Position numbers and translations under genes: made by a program. The notes under the pieces are model-generated. The model saw only the letters and a program-made list of their open reading frames with translations. It ran no database searches and had not been told where the DNA came from. From assembly GCF_001435775.1 (NCBI RefSeq), contig NZ_AZFK01000088.1, forward strand, positions 1 through 45,208: a DNA stretch of 45,208 nucleotides, written 5' to 3'. Shown here piece by piece: positions 7,404-13,953 of this stretch. The stretch comes from Limosilactobacillus ingluviei DSM 15946. Lineage in GTDB: Bacteria > Bacillota > Bacilli > Lactobacillales > Lactobacillaceae. The first letter of the stretch is position 1. Each line of letters opens with the position of its first letter.

Positions 7404-8621
7404 CTAACCGAAGAAACCAATCACCGTCTTGACACTGGCAAAGGCCATGAAAGCGACCACGATCCAGCCGGTGATCGCTAACCAGAGCGGATGGCGGTAA
7501 GCCGCGCCCATGATCTTTTGGCGACCAGATGCCACCAGCAAGATTGCCAGGGCAATCGGCAGGATAAAGCCGTTCAAGGCCCCCACCACGACCAGCACCT
7601 TAGCCGGTTGGCCGATAAAGACAAAGACCACCGTCGCAAAGGCGATAAAGCCAATCGTCAAAGCATCACGGTACTTGACCGACCGCCCGCTAACCGCGTA
7701 GTCCAAGAAGGAGGTCGACGTAAAGGTCGAGCCGATAATCGACGACATCCCGGCCGCAAACAGCAAGAGGCCGAAGAACTTGTAGCCAAAGGCCCCCGCC
7801 GCGGTCTTAAAGATTGAGGCCGCCGGGTTGGTTGGATCCAAAGTCGTGCCGGCCACGACGACCGCCAGCCCGACCAAGAAGAGCATTACCCGGATGACGG
7901 AAGCCAGCCCGATCCCGGTCAAGGCCCCCAAGTTGACGTACTTCAAATCGGCTTGGCCCTTGGCGCCACCTTCAAGGAGCCGGTGGCCCCCCGCAAAGGA
8001 GATGTAGCCCCCGACGGTCCCACCGACAATCGTCAGGATCGAGTAGAAGTCAATCTTAGTTGGCGCAACGGTGTGAACCGCCGCCGTCGCGTACGGAATC
8101 TTAGTCACGCACAACATGTAGACCAAGACCAATACTGCAATCACCGCCAGGGCTTGGACCGTCCAGTCGACGACCTTCAAGGCATTGCGCACGATCAAAA
8201 TCACGATGGCAATTACCGCCGAGATAATCGCCCCGGCCGCGACGGGAATGCCAAACAACACGTTCAACCCTAGGCCGGCCCCGGCAACGTTCCCAATGTT
8301 AAAGAAGAGTCCCCCTAGGGCCACCAGGGCGGACAGCAGGTAGCCTAAGCCCGGAACCACGTCATTGGCAATCATTTGGGCCCGCTTGCCGGCCACGACG
8401 ATCACCCGCCAGATGTTTAACTGAACAATAATATCAACCAGAATACAAATTAAAATCGCAAAGCCGAAGTTGGCCCCTTCGGCCTGGGTAAAGGTCGCCG
8501 TTTGGGTCAAAAAGCCCGGGCCGACCGCTGACATCGCCATCAAAAAGGCGCCCCCGATCGCTGCTTTCTTGACGGCAGCGTGGCGGCTAGCCGCCGTTAA
8601 ATCACGTCCGTTTTGCATCAT
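7404..8621 (-). CDS. ycsG: NRAMP-related membrane transporter, YcsG type
   Basis: This 405-residue protein has about eleven hydrophobic helices and the NRAMP-fold opening AVGPGFLTQTATFTQ near residue 30. Bacillus YcsG sits beside YcsF and KipI/KipA in the same way. Metal-transporting NRAMPs follow GPGFL with a DPGN motif in helix 1 and have MPH in helix 6. Here the helix 1 position reads TQAE and the helix 6 region reads SFAGGH, so the usual divalent-metal ligands are missing. I infer an organic substrate, most simply 5-oxoproline or the operon's substrate. It is the last gene, 43 bases after pxpA, and is followed by a strong terminator. ATG codons at 8621 and 8618 share an AGAGGTGAC ribosome binding site, so the exact start is uncertain. 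Confidence 0.85.
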   Translation of the reverse strand: MMQNGRDLTAASRHAAVKKAAIGGAFLMAMSAVGPGFLTQTATFTQAEGANFGFAILICILVDIIVQLNIWRVIVVAGKRAQMIANDVVPGLGYLLSALVALGGLFFNIGNVAGAGLGLNVLFGIPVAAGAIISAVIAIVILIVRNALKVVDWTVQALAVIAVLVLVYMLCVTKIPYATAAVHTVAPTKIDFYSILTIVGGTVGGYISFAGGHRLLEGGAKGQADLKYVNLGALTGIGLASVIRVMLFLVGLAVVVAGTTLDPTNPAASIFKTAAGAFGYKFFGLLLFAAGMSSIIGSTFTSTSFLDYAVSGRSVKYRDALTIGFIAFATVVFVFIGQPAKVLVVVGALNGFILPIALAILLVASGRQKIMGAAYRHPLWLAITGWIVVAFMAFASVKTVIGFFG

Positions 8622-8663
8622 GTCACCTCTGTTCTTTCTTATGCCAATTGCGTCAAAAAAGAC

Positions 8664-9413
8664 TTATCCCGCGCTGATTTCAATCCCTTGGGCCAGCATC
8701 GCCGCCCGCAGTTCTTTAACCAGGGCCAGGGCGGCTTCGTTATCGCCATGGACACAAATCGTATCGACTTGCAACGGGACCGTTTCCCCGGTAATGGCGG
8801 TCACGGCTTGGTTTTCCACCATCGCCACGGCCCGGGCCGCCACCTGCTGGGCGTCCGTCAGTACGGCGCCGGCCTGGCCGCGCGGCACCAAGGAACCATC
8901 CGCCTGGTAGGCCCGGTCGGCAAAGACTTCCGAACGCGCCGGCAGCCCAACTTCGGCCGCTGCTTGAAGCAAGGCCGAGCCCGCCAGCCCGTACAGGGGC
9001 AGGCCGGGATCAAACTGCTTGACCCCCCGGCAAATCGCCAGGGCTAAATCGTAATCCTTGGCCGCCGCGTTGTACAAGGCGCCGTGGGGCTTAACGTGGT
9101 GGAGGCGGTGGCCCTTGGTAAAGCCCGCCAAGGCCGCGACCTGGTAGGTTACCAGGTGTTCAACTTCCAGCGGACTCATCGCCAAATAGCGCCGGCCAAA
9201 GCCCTGCCGGTCCGGAAAGCCGGGGTGGGCACCGATCGCCACCCCGCGCTGGGCCGCGACCGCCACGGTCTGGGCCATCACGTCGGGATCCCCGGCGTGC
9301 ACCCCACAGGCAACGTTGGCCGAGGTAATCAAGCCCATTACCGCTTCATCGTTGCCGACGGTGTAGCGGCCAAAGCTTTCCCCTAAATCACTGTTTAAAT
9401 CGATTGCGACCAT
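8664..9413 (-). CDS. pxpA: 5-oxoprolinase subunit A (LamB/YcsF family)
   Basis: PxpA, with PxpB and PxpC, forms the widespread bacterial ATP-dependent 5-oxoprolinase that opens pyroglutamate to glutamate. The 249-residue product is full length and shows the family motifs in order: DLNSDLGESFG at the N terminus, NVACGVHAGD, GAHPGFPD-RQGFGRR, HHVKPHGALYN near 110, SEVFADRAYQ near 160, LVPRGQ and TICVHGDN near 220. The usual Phe of ACGFHAGD is Val here. The gene starts 2 bases after the accC-like stop behind AAAGGGGGAG, so it is tightly coupled to the biotin carboxylase. That arrangement suggests PxpA works on a carboxylated or otherwise activated substrate delivered by the other subunits. Confidence 0.94.
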   Translation of the reverse strand: MVAIDLNSDLGESFGRYTVGNDEAVMGLITSANVACGVHAGDPDVMAQTVAVAAQRGVAIGAHPGFPDRQGFGRRYLAMSPLEVEHLVTYQVAALAGFTKGHRLHHVKPHGALYNAAAKDYDLALAICRGVKQFDPGLPLYGLAGSALLQAAAEVGLPARSEVFADRAYQADGSLVPRGQAGAVLTDAQQVAARAVAMVENQAVTAITGETVPLQVDTICVHGDNEAALALVKELRAAMLAQGIEISAG

Positions 9414-9415
9414 CT

Positions 9416-10777
9416 TTACTCCCCCTTTGAGCGATTATCCAGCCAGTTGACGTCAGTCGCCAAGCGTTGGAAATCCGGTTCCTGTAGAATTTGTTCCAAT
9501 AAATCCAAGTTGGTTTTAATCCCCTTGATCACCGTCTCGTCAATCACGGCCTGCATCTGCTGGAGAACCCGTTGGCGACGGTCACCATAGACGATGATTT
9601 TGGCAATCATCCCGTCGTAATTGGTCGGCACCCGGTAGCCTTGGTAGAGGGCCGATTCAATCCGGACCCCCTGTCCACTCGGCAGGTGCAAGCCGGTAAT
9701 TTGCCCCGGCGTTAAGGCGTTGACCCGGCACTCCAGGGCAAAGCCAAACGGTTGGGGCCGGCGGGTACTCAATTCGGCCCCCGCCGCCAAGCGGAGCTGG
9801 ATTTCCACCAGGTCGGTCCCGGTAATCAGCTCGGTGACCGGGTGTTCAACCTGGATCCGGGTGTTCATTTCCATGAAGTAGTAACTGCCGTCGGGGTTGT
9901 AGAGGAATTCAATCGTCCCGACCCCCTCGTAATTCAGCTGGCTGACCGCCTGCTCAGAACGCCGCAACATTTCCTCACGGACGTTGGCCGGCAAGACGAC
10001 GGCCGGCGCTTCTTCAATCACCTTTTGGTGGCGGGCCTGGATCGTGCAGTCCCGTTCTCCCAGGGCAACCGCATGTCCGTAACGGTCCGCGATGATTTGG
10101 ACTTCAATGTGGCGCGGCGCCGGCAGGTACTGTTCCAAATACATCCGGTTGTCGTTAAAGGAGGCGACCGCTTCTTCTTGGGCCGTAGCAAACTGCTGGG
10201 TCAAATCGGTCACGGAATTAATGATCCGCATCCCCTTACCACCCCCACCGGCGCTGGCTTTCAGCATCACCGGGTAGCCAATTTGATTGGCCTGGGCGCG
10301 GGCTTCCGCTAAAGTCGTTACGACCGCTTGGCTCCCCTTGACCACCGGCAAACCGGCCTTTTTCATCGTCAGGCGGGCGGTTTCTTTATCCCCCAGCATT
10401 TCAATCACCGCCGGGCTGGGACCGATCAACTTAATGTGGTTGTCCCGGCAGGCCTGGGCAAAATCAGCACTCTCGGATAAAAAGCCGTAGCCCGGGTGAA
10501 TCGCATCCGCCCCGGTCAACTGCGCGGCCCCAATCAAAGCAGCAATGTTAAGATAGCTTTGTTCAGCGTTGGCCGGGCCAATGCTGACCGCTTCATCGGC
10601 CAACTTAACGTGCAAGGCCTCGGCATCCGCCGCCGAATAAACCGCGACCGTCTCCAGTCCCAAGATCCGGCAGGTCCGAATGATCCGCACCGCGATCTCG
10701 CCGCGGTTGGCAATCAGGACCTTGTGGAAGGGCCACTTACTGACCGAATTACTGGATTTGAATAAGTGGTTGTCCAT
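9416..10777 (-). CDS. Biotin carboxylase, AccC-like, of the pxp operon
   Basis: This 453-residue ATP-grasp biotin carboxylase should charge a biotin carrier with CO2 from bicarbonate using ATP. Motifs include KVLIANRGEIAVRIIRTC at the start, the KASAGGGGKGMRII glycine loop near 180, HIEVQII, GERDCTIQARHQK near 250, and the catalytic FMEMNTRIQVEHPVTE near 310, all intact. I place the start at the ATG at 10777 (MDNHLFKSSN) behind AGGAGGGGG; this adds about 18 residues before the usual MFKKVLIANRGE position. It overlaps the upstream biotin carrier gene by 29 bases, so the two are probably made in fixed ratio. No AccA/AccD carboxyltransferase is nearby. Context therefore argues for a substrate other than acetyl-CoA, with PxpB/PxpC as candidate carboxyltransferase. 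Confidence 0.93.
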   Translation of the reverse strand: MDNHLFKSSNSVSKWPFHKVLIANRGEIAVRIIRTCRILGLETVAVYSAADAEALHVKLADEAVSIGPANAEQSYLNIAALIGAAQLTGADAIHPGYGFLSESADFAQACRDNHIKLIGPSPAVIEMLGDKETARLTMKKAGLPVVKGSQAVVTTLAEARAQANQIGYPVMLKASAGGGGKGMRIINSVTDLTQQFATAQEEAVASFNDNRMYLEQYLPAPRHIEVQIIADRYGHAVALGERDCTIQARHQKVIEEAPAVVLPANVREEMLRRSEQAVSQLNYEGVGTIEFLYNPDGSYYFMEMNTRIQVEHPVTELITGTDLVEIQLRLAAGAELSTRRPQPFGFALECRVNALTPGQITGLHLPSGQGVRIESALYQGYRVPTNYDGMIAKIIVYGDRRQRVLQQMQAVIDETVIKGIKTNLDLLEQILQEPDFQRLATDVNWLDNRSKGE

Positions 10778-11180
10778 ATTCAACCCCCTCCTCATTATTG
10801 ACCAGGACCCGTTCGACGACGCCATCCACATCGGCGACGACGTTGGTAAAGACCTTCATCGCTTCAATCACGCCGACGATTTGGCCTTGCTTGACCTCAT
10901 CGCCAACTTGAACGTACGGTGGTTCCTGTGGCGACTTAGCAGTATAGAAGATCCCAACCGTCGGAGCGTTGATCGTATGCCCTTCGACCACGTCGGTCCG
11001 CGGGGCGCGAACTGGTTGGTCATCACTTGACATGGCCACTGGAGCCACTGCTTCGACGACCGGAGCCGGCGCCTTCTTCAATTTAATTTTTTCATCGCCC
11101 TGTTGGTATTCCAACTCGGTTAATTCACTGCCTTCCAACAACTTGGTTAAAGTTTCAATCGCTTCTTGATCAATTTTCAT
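10749..11180 (-). CDS. Biotin carboxyl carrier protein, AccB-like, of the pxp operon
   Basis: The 143-residue product is a typical biotin carrier. It has a short acidic N-terminal domain (about 1-37), an Ala/Pro/Val-rich linker (38-65), and a C-terminal biotinyl domain that carries VIEAMKVF, with the biotin-accepting Lys near residue 109 flanked by the usual Ala-Met. The start at 11180 (MKIDQEAIE) follows AGAAGGGGTGACC; an upstream in-frame GTG would add three residues. It resembles the fatty-acid-synthesis AccB in its N-terminal part. Here it lies between pxpC and the biotin carboxylase gene, away from any fab genes, so it is likely a dedicated carrier. It needs BirA-type biotin ligase, which is not in the window. 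Confidence 0.92.
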   Translation of the reverse strand: MKIDQEAIETLTKLLEGSELTELEYQQGDEKIKLKKAPAPVVEAVAPVAMSSDDQPVRAPRTDVVEGHTINAPTVGIFYTAKSPQEPPYVQVGDEVKQGQIVGVIEAMKVFTNVVADVDGVVERVLVNNEEGVEYGQPLIQIQ

Positions 11181-11216
11181 CTTGGTCACCCCTTCTAATT
11201 TTCACCCTGCCAACCA

Positions 11217-12233
11217 TCAGTCTTCAAACAGGCGGGCAATCCGCTGGCTGGCCACCCGGCTGATCCCGTACGGTGGCTTGTATTTGCCCGTAATCACCGT
11301 TTGTTCCAGTTCATCAAGCGGCTGGCGGACGTCGGCCAATAAGGTTTGCGCTGTTGGCAAGCCGATCAACTTAAAGCGAACCTTTTGCCCCGGCTGGCAC
11401 TGAGCAAAATAACCCAGGTCAACCGTCGCCACCACGGCGATAATCGGGTAACCGCCGGTCGTTTGGCGGTCCGCCAAGAGGACAATCGGCTGCCCGTTGG
11501 CCGGGACTTGCAACGCCCCACGCACGGTCGCGGTGGATAAGAGACTGCGCTCGGGCACCGTTAACTTGGGCCCCGTCAGTCGGTAGCCCATCCGATCCGC
11601 TTGATTGCTGATTTCGTATTCACTGTCCACGAGCGCCGTTTGGGTCGCTTCATCAAACCAGTCCCACTGCGGGCCCTTGAGCAACCGGATTTCGGCTGGC
11701 GTGGCTTGCTCGGGCAGGCGCTCGGCTGGCAAGTGGCGGTGGAAATAACTCGGCAAGACGACCTGGCGCTTGACCGGAAGTAAATCCCCCGCCGCCAGGG
11801 CCTGACCGTTGAGGCCGCCTAAGTGCAAGCGCATCGTCGTCGAGCGGCTGCCTAGCACCGGCTGGGTCTGGATCCCGCCGGCGACGGCCAAATAGCCGAC
11901 CCGTCCTTTCGTCGCGTTACCAATCGTCAAGACATCGCCGGCCTGAACTTGCCAGCACCGGTTGGCTGCCAGTGATTCGCCGTTGAGGTCGGTCGCAAAT
12001 TCCGCCCCAGTCAGGGCGATAAAGGTGGGCGCGCTGAACTCAATCGTCGGGCCGAGCAAGGAAAATTCCAAAACCGCGGCTTGTTCGGCATTTCCGACTA
12101 AGAGGTTGGCCACCCGGGCCGCCCCCTGATCGATGCTCCCGGACTCGGGGAAGCCATCGCGTTGGTGCTGAGGCCGCCCCGCGTCTTGGACCGTGGTTTG
12201 GATCCCCGGCTTTAAAATTTGCAAATAAGCCAT
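11217..12233 (-). CDS. pxpC: 5-oxoprolinase subunit C (KipA/AHS2 family)
   Basis: The 338-residue product has the KipA signatures: LKPGIQTTVQDAGRP at the N terminus, the SGSIDQGAARVANLLVGN region, VLEFSLLGP, IALTGAEF, LAVAGGI near 120, GSRSTTMRLHLGG, and the late RMGYRLTGPKL and PIVLLADRQTTGGYP motifs. The family is a 5-oxoprolinase subunit and is homologous to half of the carboxyltransferase region of urea carboxylase. The ATG shares its first base with the last base of the pxpB stop (TAATG), a classic coupled junction. Directly downstream is the biotin carrier gene. The product should form a hetero-oligomer with PxpB in the cytoplasm. Confidence 0.94.
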   Translation of the reverse strand: MAYLQILKPGIQTTVQDAGRPQHQRDGFPESGSIDQGAARVANLLVGNAEQAAVLEFSLLGPTIEFSAPTFIALTGAEFATDLNGESLAANRCWQVQAGDVLTIGNATKGRVGYLAVAGGIQTQPVLGSRSTTMRLHLGGLNGQALAAGDLLPVKRQVVLPSYFHRHLPAERLPEQATPAEIRLLKGPQWDWFDEATQTALVDSEYEISNQADRMGYRLTGPKLTVPERSLLSTATVRGALQVPANGQPIVLLADRQTTGGYPIIAVVATVDLGYFAQCQPGQKVRFKLIGLPTAQTLLADVRQPLDELEQTVITGKYKPPYGISRVASQRIARLFED

Positions 12234-12946
12234 TATGCCACCCCCTTTGGTTGGTAGGTCCCGGCCGCGACGGCTTGCTTAATCGTCGCAAATTCCGCCG
12301 CTGATACCGCTTGAAAACGAATCAAGTCACCCGCGTGATAGAAGCTTTGCGGATGCGCCGGGTCATAGAGCTTGAGTGGGGTCTGGCCGATAATGCGCCA
12401 GCCCCCCGGGGACGCCACTGGGTAAAAGCCCGTTTGGGCCCCGGCAATTCCGACGCTGCCGGCCGGAATTTCTAAGCGGGGTTCGGCCAAGCGGGGCATG
12501 GCAATCTCATCGACGACACTACCCATGTAAGCAAAGCCCGGCAAAAAGCCCATAAAGTAAATCAGGTAATCCCGGCTGGTGTGCTTGGCAATCACTTCCT
12601 CGGCACTACACTTGGCAAAGGCCGCTACATCGGCCAGGTCCGGCCCAAATTCGCCCCCGTAACAGACTGGAATCAGCCAGGTTTGGTGGGGCGCCAGTTT
12701 GGCTTGCATTGCCGCGTCAATCAACGGCGTCAGCTTTTTCATGACCATCTCCGTCGTGGCCATCTGCCCGTTGAAAGTCACCGTCAGCGTTGCATACCCC
12801 GGAATCACGGTCTTGACCATTGGTAAATGGGCCGCCAGCACCGCCTGCCCGATGGTTTGAAGCCGTTGATTGACCGCCGGATCAATCGTCGTCCCCATTT
12901 CAATGGCGACCGCCTGATCACCCACTGGAATCATTCGATAATCCAT
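12233..12946 (-). CDS. pxpB: 5-oxoprolinase subunit B (KipI/AHS1 family)
   Basis: This 237-residue protein opens the operon. Family motifs are IPVGDQAVAIEMG at the start, the IPVCYGGEFGPDL strand near 90, the GFLPGFAYMG loop near 135 and the long conserved tail with RLEIPAGSVGIAGAQTG, FYPVASPGGWRIIG and the YDPAHP segment. In Bacillus the homologue KipI was first described as an inhibitor of sporulation kinase KinA, but with KipA and YcsF it forms 5-oxoprolinase. There is no KinA pathway in lactobacilli, so the enzyme role is the sensible one. The start has an AAGGAAGGTGAAGG ribosome binding site. A consensus promoter lies about 80 bases upstream. Confidence 0.94.
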   Translation of the reverse strand: MDYRMIPVGDQAVAIEMGTTIDPAVNQRLQTIGQAVLAAHLPMVKTVIPGYATLTVTFNGQMATTEMVMKKLTPLIDAAMQAKLAPHQTWLIPVCYGGEFGPDLADVAAFAKCSAEEVIAKHTSRDYLIYFMGFLPGFAYMGSVVDEIAMPRLAEPRLEIPAGSVGIAGAQTGFYPVASPGGWRIIGQTPLKLYDPAHPQSFYHAGDLIRFQAVSAAEFATIKQAVAAGTYQPKGVA

Positions 12947-13027
12947 TCCTTCACCTTCCTTGCTTTTTTCCGTGCCGACCTCGGTTCGTCCGCGTTGGTT
13001 TGATTAATTTTTTATGAGAATAGATTA

Positions 13028-13056
13028 ATTTTAGGGGGTGACGATTAAATTGTCAA
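13028..13056 (-). promoter_or_regulatory. Promoter of the pxp operon
   Basis: The minus strand reads a perfect TTGACA (13051-13056), 17 bases, then TAAAAT (13028-13033). It predicts a leader of about 75 bases before pxpB. Confidence 0.78.
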
Positions 13057-13112
13057 AGTTGAACCCCTAATCACCACCTAATTACCCAATTTTCACTTAA
13101 CCTTTCAAAGTT
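13045..13112 (-). promoter_or_regulatory. Candidate operator repeats of the pxp promoter
   Basis: Two direct repeats, TTAAATTGTCAAAGTT (13045-13060) and TTAACCTTTCAAAGTT (13097-13112), match at 13 of 16 bases and lie 52 bases apart, close to five DNA turns. The first covers the -35. In addition, TTAGGGG (13031-13037) and CCCCTAA (13074-13080) form a spaced inverted repeat bracketing the -35. The regulator is not identified. Confidence 0.45.
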
Positions 13113-13190
13113 AAATTGGCGAACCGACTTATTTTTTCTAATCAAACCGCCGGTCGGCACTTTCTAAAACCACAAACTTAATTTTTTTTG

Positions 13191-13244
13191 ATAAAAAACA
13201 AAGCCCAGAAACCATCGACTGTTCACTTGGTTCCCGGGCTTTGG
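13191..13244 (-). terminator. Terminator of the cytochrome b5-like gene
   Basis: CAAAGCCC and GGGCTTTG (13199-13206 and 13237-13244) with a long inner stem (GGAACCAAGTGAACAGTCGA side) are followed by TTTTTTAT on the minus strand. The rest of 12947-13262 holds only the pxp promoter and its repeats. Confidence 0.8.
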
Positions 13245-13262
13245 GTATTCAACTGCGCTTGC

Positions 13263-13499
13263 TTAGACCAACTTCCCCACGACCGGCAACAAGGCTAACT
13301 TCTTGGCTCCGTGGGGAGAGTCCTCATGTAAAGCCTTGGTTACGTCTTGGCCGGCTTGATTGCCATGGTGGCGCCCATTCGGCCAAGCTGGGCTGTTGGT
13401 GACATCGTACACGACCCCATCCACGGCGACATAGGCTGGTTGGCCATTTTGGCCGTCATATTGGGCTAACTGTGCTAAGGTAAAGGTTTTTTCCGTCAT
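13263..13499 (-). CDS. Small cytochrome b5-like heme-binding domain protein
   Basis: The 78-residue product is a stand-alone cytochrome b5 fold. It has FTLAQLAQYDGQNG at the start, PAYVAVDGVVYDVTNSPAW in the middle, then GRHHGNQAGQD, where the classic HPGG is replaced by HHGN, and HEDSPHG near residue 60. His44/45 and His63 are the likely axial heme ligands. No signal or membrane segment is present, so it should be cytoplasmic. I chose the ATG at 13499: an upstream in-frame ATG touches the AGGAGG ribosome binding site with no spacing, whereas this one is about 8 bases away. It forms its own unit with a terminator. Its electron partner is unknown. Since lactobacilli take up heme, it could be a heme store or redox carrier. 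Confidence 0.85.
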   Translation of the reverse strand: MTEKTFTLAQLAQYDGQNGQPAYVAVDGVVYDVTNSPAWPNGRHHGNQAGQDVTKALHEDSPHGAKKLALLPVVGKLV

Positions 13500-13558
13500 G
13501 TTGCTCATCCTCCTTTATTTTTACCTATTATAACATTAAGCGCTTTCCACGTTAATTA

Positions 13559-13867
13559 TTAACCTCGCCACTGGTGAGCTTTTAAGGCGACATGGGTCGG
13601 ATCGCGCAGGCTGACCCCCTCGGCGGCCAACAAGCGCGCTTGCTCCGCCCAGCCGGGTACCAAACGCCCAGTCGCCGTCACCACCCGGTGGCAGGGATAA
13701 TGCACGGCCTGGGGCGCAGTGCCTAAAATCCGCCCCACCAGACGCGCGTGACGGGGCCGACCAATCCGCTTGGCAAGCTGCCCGTAAGTCGCCACCTTCC
13801 CGCGCGGAATCAAGGCCACTTGGGTCAGGACTTGGTCAATCAATTGTTCATTTAAAACAGTTGTCAT
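13559..13867 (-). CDS. MGMT/Ogt-like alkyltransferase domain protein
   Basis: The 102-residue product covers only the C-terminal DNA-binding and active-site domain of O6-alkylguanine-DNA alkyltransferases: LIPRGKVATYGQLAKRIG (helix-turn-helix), the ARLVGRIL arginine-finger helix, and the reactive-Cys motif YPCHRVV near residue 64, then GRLVPGW. Because Cys is retained it is not a classic alkyltransferase-like protein, where Trp replaces Cys, although its small size is similar. It may repair alkylated guanine or flag it for excision repair. The start at 13867 (MTTVLN) has a GGAGGAAGCG site; the longer upstream frame is unconserved. It is divergent from the lysR gene, with the two promoters sharing about 85 bases. 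Confidence 0.85.
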   Translation of the reverse strand: MTTVLNEQLIDQVLTQVALIPRGKVATYGQLAKRIGRPRHARLVGRILGTAPQAVHYPCHRVVTATGRLVPGWAEQARLLAAEGVSLRDPTHVALKAHQWRG

Positions 13868-13892
13868 TTCGCTTCCTCCGCCGTTTTTTTGC

Positions 13893-13920
13893 TTGCATTT
13901 TAATACCAATCCGCTAAAAT
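13893..13920 (+). promoter_or_regulatory. Promoter of the lysR-type gene
   Basis: TTGCAT (13893-13898), a 16-base spacer and TAAAAT (13915-13920) stand 34 bases before the ATG. Confidence 0.6.
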
Positions 13921-13953
13921 GAGCAAGGATTACTTTTAAGGAGATAAATAAGT

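Noticed and set aside
9416-11180. Fatty-acid acetyl-CoA carboxylase genes accB and accC
   Set aside because: No accA, accD or fab genes are adjacent, and the pair is embedded and coupled within the pxp operon. The alternative is kept in the findings but not used as the call.
13559-13867. Classification as an alkyltransferase-like protein (ATL) lacking the reactive Cys
   Set aside because: The motif is PCHRV with Cys present, so loss of the acceptor residue cannot be claimed.
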